Source of the DNA: Owenia fusiformis
Lineage: Eukaryota; Annelida; Polychaeta; Sabellida; Oweniidae
Length of the DNA: 64,000 nucleotides
Assembly (NCBI GenBank): GCA_903813345.2
Contig: CAIIXF020000006.1
Location: forward strand, 24,867,936 to 24,931,935
Reading direction: 5' to 3'
Shown here: piece by piece, positions 35,201 to 47,238 of the stretch
How positions within the stretch are numbered: position 1 is the first letter of the stretch
How the letters are laid out: every line of letters begins with the position of its first letter
Program-made: the position numbers and the translations under genes
Notes under the pieces: model-generated
The model's input: only the letters and a program-made list of their open reading frames with translations
Databases searched by the model: none
What the model was told of the DNA's origin: nothing

Positions 35201-38200
35201 TTCTGAAATGGGTGCAAAATTAACATTTTCACAATTCAGACCAAAATTGGTCAAAATATGCCCATTTTTCTCATTTTCAAGTGGGTGCAAATGGATTTTC
35301 AGGTGGGTGTAAGCCTGTTTTTAAAATCTCAGGTGGGTGCTTTAATGCTGGAGAGATCACTGCTATTAATACATTGCGATTAGTGTTGATACAATCATTC
35401 ATTCCTCTGAATGTTTAAAGCTTTTTAATGTGGAGAAACATTTTGAAGTAATATCACTACATGATTAGTGATGTACACATTATCTTTGGTTGGTAGGGCA
35501 GTCGGTCAGATTCTGCTTCCCAGGTTAATATGTTTTTTAGATTTTGCAAAGAATCGACTTCATTTAGTTTAACCAAAATTCTGCAATGTTACATATTTAT
35601 TTCATATTGACTTAATTCTATTGATCTTATTCGATAATCCTTTGTACTTAAACATGATTTATTTGTAATTAATTGACAAATTTGACATACCTTTCACTAC
35701 TTATGCAACTTGGTCTTTTTTTAAACGAGTATATATTACTTGTATAAGGGATCACCAAATGGCGCTGATACTGAACAATAATCCACATAGTTCAAATACA
35801 TGTACTTAAATTTAAATTCAAGTTGTCAATCAATTAAGAACTCAAAAAGTATCCTAAATAATTTGTTTTAGGGAATCAATAGATGATGATGAAGCTATTG
35901 GTACATCTTTTGCTGCGGAGACGAATAGGAGAGATGAAGATGCAGACATGTAAGTAAATGCAAATGTTTTAACTCTAAATTCTTCATTAATCTGTTACTG
36001 ATATCATGGGCTTTCAACTAGAAGGGTATGCAACTCTATGTAATAACATGAGACCTTCAAAATGAGCAATGACATGCTTCCCTTTTATGGCAATATTTCA
36101 AAAAGTATTAGATAAATGTATATGTTTTAGTATTATTTTGAATAAAAATCAATTTTTAATATGATTTAAGCATAAAATATATTCAATATCATATAAAAGT
36201 AGACAAAAGAGACCAATAAGAATAAGTATTGCATTGTGGGTAATTATTCAAGAACACATTCCAATAAAAACATAATTTGTGGGAGAATGTTCACTTTCTG
36301 TATTGTCATAATTATGATGAATTCCAATTTTTATTAAATTATCAAGATGTATGTAGAAGATCATGTTTTTATTTTTGAGTTATTTCTTTTAATCATCAAT
36401 AAAAAGTACAAAATAAGATTTTCTTGGAATGTGTACATTCTCCAATTTTGAAAACCCATGGCAATGTTTATGTATGAAATATGAGAAGTTGCCTACCCTT
36501 CTAGTTGAAAGCCCATGCTGATATCCTTAACGATTGTGACATTTATATAATGTTTATACATAATGTTTATACATATTATATACTTGTATAACTTTTATTG
36601 AGACCTTACATCATTACATGATAACATTAGTCACAACTACGAACTACTCGCTAAAACTGCTATCTACTTCTATAATGGTTATAGAAAGCTATTTTGTTGA
36701 ATCAGAAATGTAAAAATCATTTGCTAAATTAAATTGTTTTATTTTAGCACAGGTACTGGGGAAGTAAGCCATTGTGTGTAAGATTGTGAAGTTTAAGTGT
36801 CATGTTTTTTTGCTTCAGGTTGAAATATGTTGATCTCGAAATGGCAAAAAGGAAAGGTCTTGTGGATGATAAAGAAAAACAAGCTGAAAAGTAAGTTTTA
36901 ATAATAAAATAGTGTCATTTATATTCCTCTCTGTAAATGACCCCAAGTAGGCTCATGTAATAAAAATCAAACTGGAGAAAATTATTGCACTGAACTATTT
37001 TATATCTTCAATTTTTCTCAAATCATTTTCAAATAGGATCTTTATTTCTTGGTTATCCTTCGTTTTCCTTCACTATCATATGGTCCATTTGGATAAAACA
37101 TGAGTGTACTTCTACTTAATTTGGCGGCTGTTTTAATTTGGCAGATCTGCCAAATTGTTAAAGTCCACCAAATTAAGTCGCCGCCAAATTCCCAGGTAAT
37201 TTTAGGTCCATGTAAATGAGTGCCATTAGTACATTGTAATATTGCAAGTTCGCCAAATTATCATTTCCCCACAATCTGGATCTGGCCCATTTGGATAGAG
37301 CATATTCTTAATTGCATTCAACTTGACCATAAAATAATGCTTTTGTTCTTTCCAGAATAAAAAATCCTGAAGATAATTTATATGCTATACCCGACCACCT
37401 GAAGGTTCAGTCGACCAAGAAACACACTGAAGATATGTTGTCCAATCAGATGTTGTCTGGCATACCAGAGGTGGACCTGGGCCTGGAGTAAGGCTTTTGT
37501 GAATTAAACGTCCCAACTTGGTCATCCAAAACTCAGTTTTACACTTTTTCTCCATTGAAACTTTCAATAAATTATAAAAACGATGCTCTGATATTTTCCA
37601 TGCATGCTATTTAAACACTAATTTGGAGACAGTTTTCTATTTTCAACAGAATTGAAATCATATATTATACAGACTAATAAAATTACAATTAAAAAATCTA
37701 TATAATTTTGAAATTTTTGTAAGATATGCCCTGATATATCCTGTAGAGAAAGGACTAAGATGTATTCAATTGATTTTCAGTGCAAAGATAAAGAACTTAG
37801 AGGCAACAGAAGAAGCAAAACAAAAACTTTTACAAGACAGAATGAGACAAAAGAAGAAAGAAGTGTCAGATTTTGTACCAACTAATATGGCAGTAAACTT
37901 TATGCAGCATAACAGATGTATGTTTGTATTTGTTGTATTGCAATAACCCTTATTCGGTCATATATGGTGTCTGATTTTTATGTCAGAATTGCCACTTTTT
38001 CTAAAACTGAGAATTGGCAGTCACATGTCAAAATTTTATGTGGATGCTTACATAGACCATCATTATATAATACTTAGTAGTTCAAAATCAAAATATTTTG
38101 TTAAAATTGTTTTTAATTGACATTTTCCAGAAACTATTTTTTAAAAAGTATGGACTACCATGATAGGAAGACTACCTTTAAAAATGCATTTGAGTAACCA

Positions 38201-38835
38201 ATCAACATTCCCTTAAAAGAAAACAACACATACTAGGCTTATATTTCAATATGATGTTATTTCAGTCAATATAGAAGACACTGTACCCATTTTACCTAAA
38301 ATAGAAGAACCAGTGAAGCAAAAAGTTTTAAGAGTTGGAGATGCAGATGATACTAGCAAAAAGGGTATGTTTCAGTTAGATTTTCAGTCGTGTGAATTTT
38401 GGACTTGTACATTAGTAACACATTCAACTTATTATTTAAGGATTCGTTGGTAAAATAGTTAGCCTAGCTACAATTCCCTGTGAGCCCCCCCCCCCCCCAC
38501 AAGTGAAAAGGTGTGCAGGCAGGTAGTGGGAGGGAGGGGTCACAGGGGCTTGTAGCTAGACTAGTAAATAGTTGACTGTAAGAGTAAGTGTTCATATTAA
38601 ATAAAAATAATGAAGTATTACCAGTTGTACATATATATATACTTGGTATTTAAACAAGGATTTAACCCTCCAGTTTGAATTATTTACTGCCTGATTCATA
38701 AATACAAGTAAAGTAAGTAAAAAAGTTTTATGGGAGATCAAAATTGATTTGTTTTTAGATAAGAGTAAACTAGAGGGAGAGAGATCTACAGATGATTATC
38801 ACTTTGAGAAATACAAGAAACATTCGAGACGATGA
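32283..38835 (+). CDS. C9orf78: C9orf78 / TLS1 homologue, spliceosome-associated protein
   Basis: Nine coding exons: 32283-32377, 33457-33571, 34979-35037, 35872-35949, 36819-36890, 37356-37487, 37781-37917, 38266-38364, 38759-38835. All have GT/AG borders and matching phases; the total is 864 nt, 287 aa plus TGA, against 289 aa in human. Conserved blocks: basic start KSKAFRRRK, IGTSFAAETNRRDEDADM in exon 4, EDMLSNQMLSGIPEVDLGL in exon 6, DFVPTNMAVNFMQHNR in exon 7, and the end DDYHFEKYKKHSRR. The family (fission yeast Tls1, human C9orf78/HCA59) is nuclear and acts with the spliceosome helicase Brr2. Introns 1, 2 and 4 each contain a palindromic transposon remnant. Confidence 0.95.
32640..33245. 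repeat. Inverted duplication (hairpin) in C9orf78 intron 1
   Basis: The arms 32640-32880 and 32965-33245 are imperfect inverted copies; the inner part, tgaatgaatgttaacaaatg, is nearly exact. Both arms hold an ORF reading away from the outer end (plus 32634-32855, minus 33029-33241), and the translations share FLSxNV...MxSFRCL-like patterns. The element is therefore palindromic and may derive from a coding sequence. Terminal repeats and target duplication were not defined. Confidence 0.65.
33819..34876. mobile_element. Palindromic Tc1/mariner-type element with transposase fragments
   Basis: Ends are cagggtggtccaaaaaagga and tctttttggaccaccctg, flanked by TA (33817-33818, 34877-34878). Inverted arms of about 430 bp each carry the last part of a mariner-like transposase. 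The minus ORF 34057-34248 (GELTELVYHE...LKPKLRAIIDQNDGHIERLF) is mirrored on the plus strand from about 34478. The plus strand between the arms retains YIFQQDGAP (about 34345-34375), the catalytic-domain signature. It is non-autonomous, in C9orf78 intron 2. Confidence 0.85.
36005..36517. mobile_element. MITE with 7-bp target duplication
   Basis: Ends are catgggctttcaactagaag and cttctagttgaaagcccatg, an inverted pair, flanked by ctgatat on both sides (35998-36004 and 36518-36524). It is 513 bp without coding sequence, in C9orf78 intron 4. Confidence 0.75.
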
Positions 38836-38866
38836 CATGCTGGTCTATGGTTGGTCAGTTATTACC

Positions 38867-38872
38867 AATAAA
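38867..38872 (+). terminator. Polyadenylation signal of C9orf78 (proximal)
   Basis: AATAAA 32 bp after the stop codon. A second AATAAA at 39197-39202 could serve a longer 3'UTR. Confidence 0.5.
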
Positions 38873-39273
38873 AGACTCGGGGAATATGAGTTCTGAACTC
38901 TTGCAATAACAGTGTTATAGTGAACACACGATTGGATCACGATTGACAGAACACTTAAGTATGGTACATCATATTGCTGCTCTATTATGTGGAAGAGCAG
39001 TGTGGACTAGCTATGGTTTAGACTGGACTGCATTGTACTATACATGGGGTGGGCCACCAGTTCTATTATGATGTCATCACTGAGAATACTATTACTACAA
39101 GTACATTGAAATATTGTACCCAGCCCACAACTGAGTTCAACCACTGGTACATCGAAAATTAAATTATTGCATCAAGCCCACAGAGTACAGTGTACAAATA
39201 AATGTTGTAACAGAGTAAGAAATATTTTTGTCGATCTTTTTTTGTTATTACTTTCATACATGATGTTGGTGTA

Positions 39274-39894
39274 CAGGGTGTTCAGAAAGTATGGGGGCCC
39301 CCTTAGGCAGACATATACCAATGTCTCCATAGTATTTGTCGTATATCATTTTAAAGCTCATTTAAAGTTACATTGATTTGCCAAACATCATGGTTCAACT
39401 CACAAATGGGAAAAAGTTACAGGTTTTTCAAAATTTAGGGTTTAGCCAAATTAAAGTCAGTTTTACACCAAAATAATAGTCGATTTGCTTCCCTAGGCCA
39501 TGTTAACAGCAGCAATGCTTTCCCTATATGACCTTAAATGCGCTTCAGATAGGGATGTGGCATTTTGTAATCCTTATAAAACCTTTTTAAGGCATTTTAG
39601 AAGAGTTTCCTTGGAGTATATACCCCCAACTTATTTTGAACACAATATCCATCCTATCTTCGACAATAGCACCCATATTTTAGGTCACATTCAGGTCAGG
39701 GCTGTTTCCAGGATACTGAAGTGAACTATATAAATGCCTGTAACTTTTTACCATTTGTGAGTTGAACCATGATACTTGGCAAATCAATGTAACTTTGGAT
39801 AAGCTTTAAAATGATATATGACACATACCATGGAGAATGGAGACATTGGTATATGTCTGCCTAGGGGGGGGGCTCATACTTTCAGGACACCCTG
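39274..39894. mobile_element. Palindromic mariner-type MITE
   Basis: Ends cagggtgttcagaaagtatg and catactttcaggacaccctg are inverted, flanked by TA (39272-39273 and 39895-39896). The arms extend over 150 bp (ggcagacatataccaatgtc and its inverse). There is no transposase. It lies just past the C9orf78 3'UTR. Confidence 0.8.
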
Positions 39895-40139
39895 TATATG
39901 TAAAAGTACTGTACTCCTGGTAATTTTTGCGTGCTTATACTATATTTCATGCTTTTCGTGAGTTTTGGAAAATGCATGAAATATAATAGATGCGAAATTC
40001 CAATAGTTCTAATTCACAAAATATAATAATCACGAAATTCCCGGTAATTTATTTCACTCAATGGTTACCATATTTTTGTCCAGTGTTGGGCGATAAAAGG
40101 TAGGAAGGTACTATTTCTATGTCACTACAAAAAGTTAAT

Positions 40140-40500
40140 ATTTGACCTTCAATGACCTCAAGTCAAAAAGGTCTTTTTCAAATTGCTTAAAATTGACCAA
40201 TTTTTTACAAGTTCACAGAAGTTCAAATCTGCCTTTAGATTTGAGATTTGACCTTCTCAAGGTCAAAAAATGGTCAGAAAGGTATTTTTCAACTTGCTTC
40301 AAATTGACCAAATTTCTTTTTCAAAATCATCTAAAAGTTCTTAAAAGTTCAAATCTGACTATAGATTTGACCTTGTTGAGGTCAAAAAAGAGTTGACCTT
40401 CTTAAGGTCAAAAAAGTCTTTTTTCAAAATCATCTATAAGTTTTTCATCGACCTTCTCAGGGTCAAAAAAGGTATTTTTTCAACTTGCATCAATCAAAGT
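40140..40500. repeat. Degenerate tandem repeat of GACCTTCTCAAGGTCAAAAA
   Basis: Units of about 60-100 bp alternate gaccttctcaaggtcaaaa, aggtatttttcaacttgc and agttcaaatctgac. The gacct...aggtc parts are themselves small palindromes. No coding function is apparent. Confidence 0.75.
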
Positions 40501-41495
40501 TCTCAGAAGTTCAAATCTGACTTAGGATCGAACTCATGATATTATGAGCAACTAGGTGGTGACATTTTGTCATGTTAATGCCTTGTATTAAATTACTTTC
40601 GGATTCTAAAAGATTTTAATCAAAGAAATTAGAAAAAAAGCTGGAACATTTTTTAGAAGTCACAAATCTGAAAAAATTAGTAGTCGCAAAATTTCAACAG
40701 ACTGAAAATTAGTGAAAATGAATAGCCCCAAAACTTCAAAATTGCAAAAACATGAAACATAATAGCATCAAATATTGGTTGGAGTACAGTAACTTGCATA
40801 TATTATAGCTTTAACAAAATCACATGGATAGTGTAGGTGTGACCATGAAAAGGAATGAAAGTACTCCAACAGTCTAATAATGCAAAGAACTGCAAATTTT
40901 CCCTGTAAAAATGGTTAAATCAGAATCACTCCCTAAGCAAATGATGTGCAACAATATACCTGTATACTGAACTATAAAGAGAGTGATTTAATCGGTCCAT
41001 TTTGATCAAAAATGATGGGGGTATTGGACAGTGCACAAAGTAGTTTGAAAATTCCAGTCTGAAAAAATTGAAGCAGCACTAAGACTAATACAGTAAACAT
41101 CAAAGTTGCTAAATCTACTTAGAATTGCAAGCAACATGTGCAAGCAAGTGTCCAGTGTAGACAATGGTAGAGGCTGCAGGTAATTTTGGAGTTACCGATT
41201 TGTTTTGAAATGCATGGTTTACAGTTGGCATTTGCTAGAAAGACACACATTTACTTTCTCCATCAACGTGAAGTATAATAATAACTTGCAGTGACTTTAA
41301 TACCACTGTGACCTCTACTAAAGTGCTCTAACTGGAGACTGATGAAATGACTAGAGCTGGATTTGATTTTGGTTTTATCAACTTTGGTACATAGAAGCAT
41401 TATTTAGGTCAATAAATGAGTTGTTGAACTCATACATTGAGTTTCATAAGTAAAACAAAATCAAAACAATTTATTGTTGAAGTTTTATAATAATG
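40500..41495. other. Intergenic DNA between C9orf78 and TTC19, no gene seen
   Basis: AT-rich, without splice-supported ORFs or recognisable repeats. The two genes converge here. Confidence 0.45.
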
Positions 41496-41501
41496 TGTAA
41501 A

Positions 41502-41507
41502 TTTATT
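41502..41507 (-). terminator. Polyadenylation signal of TTC19
   Basis: AATAAA on the minus strand 67 bp beyond the TTC19 stop. A second one lies at 41470-41475. Confidence 0.45.
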
Positions 41508-41573
41508 TCAGCTGACTAGATGAAACAGGGTAACAATAATAGGGGCCAATATTTGTTGAATAAAACTACAATA

Positions 41574-42847
41574 TCAAATTTCAGTGTTTCCACTTGACTT
41601 TTTGGCTTTTATATCTTTGAGACACCCCCTTGCCTGTTTTCTACTTTCCCTATCGTGTGCTAGCTTCGATGCCTTGGTGCATTTCTCAAATGCTTTCTCA
41701 AACTCTCCATTATGTAGAAGTATTGAGCCCAAATTGCAGTAGAAAGCAGCTAACTCTGGGATCTGCAAAAGTTCACCTAATTCAATCGCCTTTTCACATT
41801 GTGATATAGCATTGTCTATATTCCCCATGAGGTAAGAGATGTTAGCTAAGTCATTCCAAAGTGTTGCTGTCTGTGGATGATTTTCCCCAAAGACTTGGAA
41901 AGCAACTGTCAGGGCCCTTTCTGTATATCCATAAGCATCCCGATAATTGTTCCTCGTGAGAAAGTACTTTGAGAATGCATCGAGGCACATTCCCCATAAT
42001 GCAATAGTATTTTCATCAATCACTTCTGACTGTGACATTTTCCTCTCTTGTGCTTCAATGGCAAACCTGAAATGAAAACAAATATTTAACTTTACATAAC
42101 ATGTGTGTATTAAAATGACAACTGCAATTCATTAGGATTTAAGAAGGAGATGTTCACGGATTCATTGTTTATATATATAAGTCAAAAATCAAAGAATAAT
42201 CTAGTTAGAACTGTTGGACTGATGACAACTGAAAGCTGAAAATATTCTAAAATTTGCAAAATTTGTCGGTAAAAGCAATATTCAGTATTTTGAATTTGTG
42301 CAGTTACTTGGTAGGTTTCTTTTTATCAGTTTGAAACCTCAAAATATCATAATGTAATCTTTTTGAATTATTGAACAAGACAATGAATGTAACTTGATTA
42401 ACATACTTGTACCCCTCCACAGCCTCTTCATGTTTCTCCTGCATGGCATACAACATGGCTAGCTTCATTGATATCTCCACCAGTGCATTATCATCTTTCT
42501 CCAAACCAGCCTCAAGATAACCCCTCATTGCATCCTTGAACAATTTCTCTGCAGCTTCAAGTTTAAACATCCCAAAGGCAAGATTTGCCATATGTATGAA
42601 GATATAGTTCCGTTTGGTTATCCATTCATCTTGGGTTATTTCATGATTTTGATGTCTCATTGTTGCGATTCCTAAGGCTTTGTGATAGAACCTATTTGCT
42701 TTCTCAAACTTTTGTTTTTTCTCAGCAAGTTTTGCTTTTTTAAGTGTCAGAATGAGTTCATCTTTCTCCTCTTCAGTTTTCTTGGAGAACCCTATTAGGG
42801 CTAGAAGTCCAGCGGATGGTAAACTGAACGATTTTTTATTCTGAGTC
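41574..42847 (-). CDS. TTC19: TTC19, tetratricopeptide protein of mitochondrial complex III (first exon not placed)
   Basis: TTC19 acts at the inner mitochondrial membrane, clearing Rieske-protein fragments during complex III turnover. Two coding exons are clear: 42407-42847 and 41574-42066 (stop TGA 41574-41576), joined in phase so that GYKF-AIEAQERK is formed. The first contains SLPSAGLLALIGFSKKTEEE, followed by ANLAFGMFKLEAAEKLFKDA and DNALVEISMKLAMLYAMQEK, matching the family's MANLAF...DNAIIEISLKLA. The second has WGMCLDAFSKYFL, ENHPQTATLWNDLANI and PELAAFYCNLGSILLHNGEF, the later TPRs. The N-terminal exon with the mitochondrial targeting peptide is not certain (see the candidate at 43844-43918). 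The exon begins in phase 2, so at least one upstream coding exon is required. Confidence 0.85.
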
Positions 42848-43454
42848 CTGAAAAATACATGGGAATAAAACATGAGAGTATATATTACAACTGAATGCTA
42901 GACATCTATACACATGTCATTAAAGGAACCTTTAAACTGCAGTTTGGAAACCTTTAATGTTGCTTTCCACTTGTATTTATAACAGTATGAAGCCTTCATT
43001 TGTAGTATATGTGACTAACACTGAGAAAGTCCCAATAGATCTGGACCGGATTAGCCCCATCTATCTTCATAGTAGAGTAAACATACTATCCTGCTCCTGC
43101 TTAATGATGGAACAATTGGTCTATTGCTTACATTTGTAGGACAAGCAAAATGGTAACTACATATCTATAATGAGAGTGAGGACGAGCAAAAACCTTCGTA
43201 AAGGACCAAAAAGGACATGATACAACTTCCTGTGTTTTTTTAGGTGGTTTGATTGACATTAAATGTGAATTGGACAATACCAGTCGAAGCTACTAACAAA
43301 TCATGATGATGATCTAGAATCTAAAAATGCTTGACAACAAAGCTTATATGGTAGAAAATGTATGAGTGTATACTAAGAACTGGTAGGTAGCCAATGTGAC
43401 AGTCCCATTCATTAACGAAACCTTATTTTTTAGATCTGATTGATGCAAACTTCA

Positions 43455-43752
43455 GATTAGTTCAACAAGTTAAACCTAATTCTTAGTCTGGGCCTTATTT
43501 CTTATCTGACATTTCTTGTGGCCCGCCCTAGGTTTAACATCCGTGCCTATTCGGCCCTATGATGCAAAAAATTTTTAATGATGGCCTATGGCAGCGCATA
43601 GAATTCCATGCACGTTTTATTAATAACTGATAGTGAGAATTTGCAACCAATGAAAGCATAGCACGGAAGTTAAACCCAACCACGGCAACAAGAACACTCA
43701 GATTATAAATGAAAGCCGTGGTATTGGGTTTAACTTGTTGAACTAACTTCAT
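43455..43752. repeat. Short inverted-repeat element with ttagttcaacaagttaaacc arms
   Basis: The arms ttagttcaacaagttaaacc (43458) and ggtttaacttgttgaactaa (43727) face each other about 250 bp apart. A smaller hairpin, ccacggc...gccgtgg, lies inside. Probably a MITE in the TTC19 first intron. Confidence 0.55.
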
Positions 43753-43843
43753 ATCAGACTTCAAAAATTCTTACAGTGGGGGGCATAAAGAATTACAAAA
43801 CCTATGGAAATTACATGTTGTCGCATATGTAATAAATTCTTAC

Positions 43844-43918
43844 CTCAGTGTATTCAGTGCTATATTTTCTCCGTCATAGTAAGTCCAGATATAGTGGAAT
43901 TTGTGTCCATAATGACAA
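43844..43918 (-). CDS. TTC19: Candidate upstream coding exon of TTC19
   Basis: On the minus strand a frame reading CHYGHKFHYIWTYYDGENIA then LNTL-AG runs into the strong donor GTAAGAATTT after base 43844. Its phase (AG left over) fits the G that opens the next TTC19 exon. The frame is stopped 5' by a TAA and has no Met, so it must be joined to another exon; a possible acceptor is tttttaag ending at about 43919. Without transcript data this remains a guess. Confidence 0.3.
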
Positions 43919-43959
43919 ATAAGAACTTAAAAATTTGATGTGGAATTCACATGTTAATG

Positions 43960-44200
43960 CCGACTCTTCAAATGTTGAGGTGATTTTGGAGACAGATTAC
44001 GCCACAATGTGGGTTGGCTCCCAGAATGCAACATGACATGTGTCAGCTTTCAAAATGCCATTCCGCCGTTTTGAAATACGTCACGAATAAATAAGGTTAC
44101 TTGATGTTGCATTCTGGGAGTCAATCCTCCTTGGATCACAAACATGGCGATTCATGAAAACATTAGTCCGATTTGGTAGGGATTTATCCATCATTTGCAG
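43960..44200. promoter_or_regulatory. Probable bidirectional promoter with two inverted ZNF143/Staf-like motifs
   Basis: The 12-mer tcccagaatgca at 44019-44030 is present as its exact reverse complement at 44108-44119. It matches the core TCCCAGAATGC of the ZNF143/Staf binding site found in many animal promoters, including those of mitochondrial genes. Between the copies are acgtatttcaaaacggcggaa-like CpG-containing sequences. TTC19 departs to the left. To the right an exon ending at 44200 with donor GTATGAGG is possible, perhaps a 5' exon of the B-box/NHL gene. Confidence 0.5.
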
Positions 44201-45263
44201 GTATGAGGCTTTGGATTCATTTATTGTGCTACTTAAAGTGGATGGGAATTATTTTTCTACCACTTGGGAGAGTTTGAGACATGAAACTTAGAATTTAGCT
44301 CATTGTGACAACTTTTGAGGGTTGAGATTTATTTTTGTCCCCCACTTTACCTTCTATTGTGGTCTCTTTGAGGATAGTTCAGGTGTAACATCCCACTAAA
44401 TTTAAATGTTTGACTATAAAATTTATAATTTTTATTCATATTTATTTGTAGAAGTCGTGGAAAGTAAGCATTTTTAAGAAATATGAAAATATTTGAAATT
44501 TTAAATTTCATGGGCGCAGCCATTTTAGCTAGCAAAATTTACTTTCGAACTTTGATTTCTATGACAAAATTTAAGCAAAACAGAACAATGTGATACAATA
44601 AAAGTATCGAAATATTTATTCAATCAAGAATTTATTTTTATTTTTATTTTAAAAGTGTAAAATAATATCATCAAGATGATCAAGGACCATCAAAAAATCA
44701 AATCAAATACGCCTGTCGGATATAAATAATTTCCACATTTTCTGAAAAAGTTCAAAGCAAAAACAGCAACACTGGTTTACACTAACTTTTTGTGATTTGC
44801 AGGTCTGTGAACTTTATATTTGATAATGAGTGTCGACTATTTTTTTACAATCTGCAAAAGTTCAGTGATCACATAATTAACAGTTCCTGAAGGTTTGAAT
44901 CCTTGTATAAAAAAGATAAAAAAATGGGTGTCGACTTTTAGCAAACAACCGAAGATAGGCTACATGTACCTCAAGAAAAGCCGGAGATTGCCGAAGATTG
45001 CCGAAGATTGCCGAAGCTTTTCTTTGCAAATGAAGTTGGCTGAGGGTAACACGAATGTGAAGAGGACGTCTCTTATTGGTCAAAAATAGGGGCTCGTCAT
45101 TCTCCGTCAGATTGAATCGGCAAAATTCGGTTGTATGGCTTACCTTCGGTTGTATGGTTTACCTTCGGCTGCATGGCCCAACCTCGATTGATTGGAAAAG
45201 ATGCTGTCCCATAAAAAAATAGACAAGAAGACAAAATAAGTTTTCCAATTGAGGTCAATTGAT
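44201..45263. other. Non-coding DNA, no gene seen
   Basis: AT-rich. The only structure noted is a triple gattgccgaa microrepeat at about 44986-45016. It may be intronic to the B-box/NHL gene if that gene's 5'UTR begins at 44.1 kb. Confidence 0.4.
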
Positions 45264-46022
45264 GTAGACTAGAGTCCATTTCACTGCTTCATTTCGTCAG
45301 TAGAACGGCAAAAATAAGAAATTGGGAGACCATTGTGCAATAATATATGGAAAAGTATATTCATAATGTACATGAATGACATTTGTATATCTTGGATTGC
45401 TTCTAGTTTGGCTTATAAAGTGTGTGGCCTCTTATATTTGGATGTTTCTCTGCCATGTTATTTTCAAAAAGATTAACATGGCTGAAATTCTTCAAATTAC
45501 AAGATGGCACAGGCTTATTGCACAAAAAACTAAAAAATCTGAAATCTAGTCCATTTCACTGCTTCATTGCGTCAGTAGAACAGCAAAAATAAGAAATTGG
45601 GAGACCATTGTGCAATAATATATGGAAAAGTATATTCATAATGTACATGAATGACATTTGTATATTTCAGATTTTTTAGTTTTTTGTGCAATAAGCCTGT
45701 GCCGTCTTGTAATTTGAAGAATTTCAACCATGTTAATCTTATTGAAAATAACATGGCAGAGAAGCATCCAAATATAAGAGGCCACACACTTTATAAGCCA
45801 AACTAGAAGCAATCCAAGATATACAAATGTCATTCATGTACAATAGGAATATATTTTTCCATATATTATTGCAAAATTATATTTTGATTTCTTATTTTTT
45901 AGCTTTTAGTACTGACGCAGTTAAACAGTGAAATGTTATCGCATCTTACGACCCCTTTAGAGTGTGGACCACAATCTAAAGTGGTCGGTAGGATACGATA
46001 AAGTGAAATGGACTCTAGTCTA
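45264..46022. mobile_element. Palindromic foldback element with internal direct duplication
   Basis: Outer ends tagactagagtccatttcac and gtgaaatggactctagtcta are exact inverted copies. The left arm's first part (cactgcttcattKcgtcagt... to gacatttgtatat) appears twice, at about 45285 and 45550. The right half, 45672-45900, is the inverse of 45360-45540 with blocks such as gcttctagtttggcttataa. No transposase. Confidence 0.75.
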
Positions 46023-46029
46023 TGTGTTT

Positions 46030-47160
46030 TTAGCTATTTTAAAGCATACTAAAAACTGTATATCATATTGTCTGTCGAAATATTACATTGTCTATTATAT
46101 GCGTTATACATTTGTAGACTAGTCTGGTTAAAAAATCTTGTGTGAAGGAGATAAAAAAGACAAAATGAACTCTTCAATGGTCAAAGACTGAGTTTGGGCA
46201 GTCTGCGTTAGGTTTTTCATTAACCCTTTTATGATGATATGCTCCATATGGAGCCCTATTACGTAATACCTTTCAGGATGAAAGGCTCCTTTTGACACCA
46301 TTATTTCATTTATACTGTATACAATCATGAATGAAATGACAATATCTCCAGTTCTATTCAGTATTTTCACACTTAAAGAGATCGGGTCTGCTAAAAACAC
46401 AATTGGAGTAACCCCCTGATTTTTTTGTGTTATTTGATTTAAAACAAGTTTGTTTATCAACTTATCAATTTTGAGGCTTGAATTAATTCTTTAACAGTAT
46501 CAATTCGATGATTGTTCCTAGCCATGAATTTCCACCTACATCAATAGAAATTTTAATTTAAAAAGCCCGCTCAAATTTGTTCCAGTCTGATTGGCTTTTT
46601 CCTTCAGATTATTTTGGCTCAGAGAAGCCATATTTATTACTTCTAAGGGGTTACAATATAGATAAATCCCCAAAAAACACTGTATTCTGTTTTCGACTTG
46701 TTGCGTTCAATTCTGACAGTTGCTTGTTCTTTTGGTTGTCCGGTTGATATCCTCAATATATTGGTGATATCGTGCTTATAATTTGGTCTCAAGATATATC
46801 TAAGGTATATAATGATGTTTTATGAGCAATTATATTGGGACATTACTGATTGTCCAGAATAGAAATCTGGACGACTCGATCTCTTTAATTTTGACAAGTT
46901 GTTGGAATGTGATAATCTTTATTAAAATTGGACTTCACTGATAAATTTGAAACCTGCACCTGTCGATAAAAAGCAATTGTGGTTTGTTCTGATGTCCTTG
47001 GCAATATTATGAGCTAAAATGAGAGGATATATCATGTATACGATGATGATCAAATGGGGCAAATATTTTGTACAAATACTCATGAATCGAGGTGTCATTA
47101 TCATGATTGTTTCTTCCATTGCTCCAATGTTCGCCAGCCATCCAATTTCTTGAAAGGTTC
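46030..47160. other. Non-coding DNA with one dispersed repeat
   Basis: The part 46780-46870 (gtctcaagatatatctaagg, tatgagcaat, gggacattactgattgtcc) has a second copy at about 49285-49360. ORFs here are short and unlike any protein I know. Confidence 0.4.
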
Positions 47161-47167
47161 TCATTTC

Positions 47168-47238
47168 AGAATATTGCTCAGTCGGTAGAGCATCAGACTT
47201 TGGGTCCAACGGTCCTAGGTTCAATTCCCACACGGGGC
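47168..47238 (+). repeat. tRNA-Lys-derived sequence (SINE head or tRNA pseudogene)
   Basis: The run ttgctcagtcggtagagcat then cagactt matches the D-arm and anticodon stem of animal tRNA-Lys, and ggttcaattcc matches the B box/T arm. The acceptor stem does not pair, and the anticodon loop (tttgggtc) is altered. It is therefore not a working tRNA; more likely the head of a SINE whose body runs to about 47350. Confidence 0.65.

Noticed and set aside
46128-46460. 110-codon minus-strand ORF
   Set aside because: No known domain and no splice partners. It lies in a stretch with dispersed repeats.
47168-47238. Functional tRNA-Lys gene
   Set aside because: The acceptor stem does not pair and the anticodon loop is not that of tRNA-Lys. 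Treated as tRNA-derived repeat.
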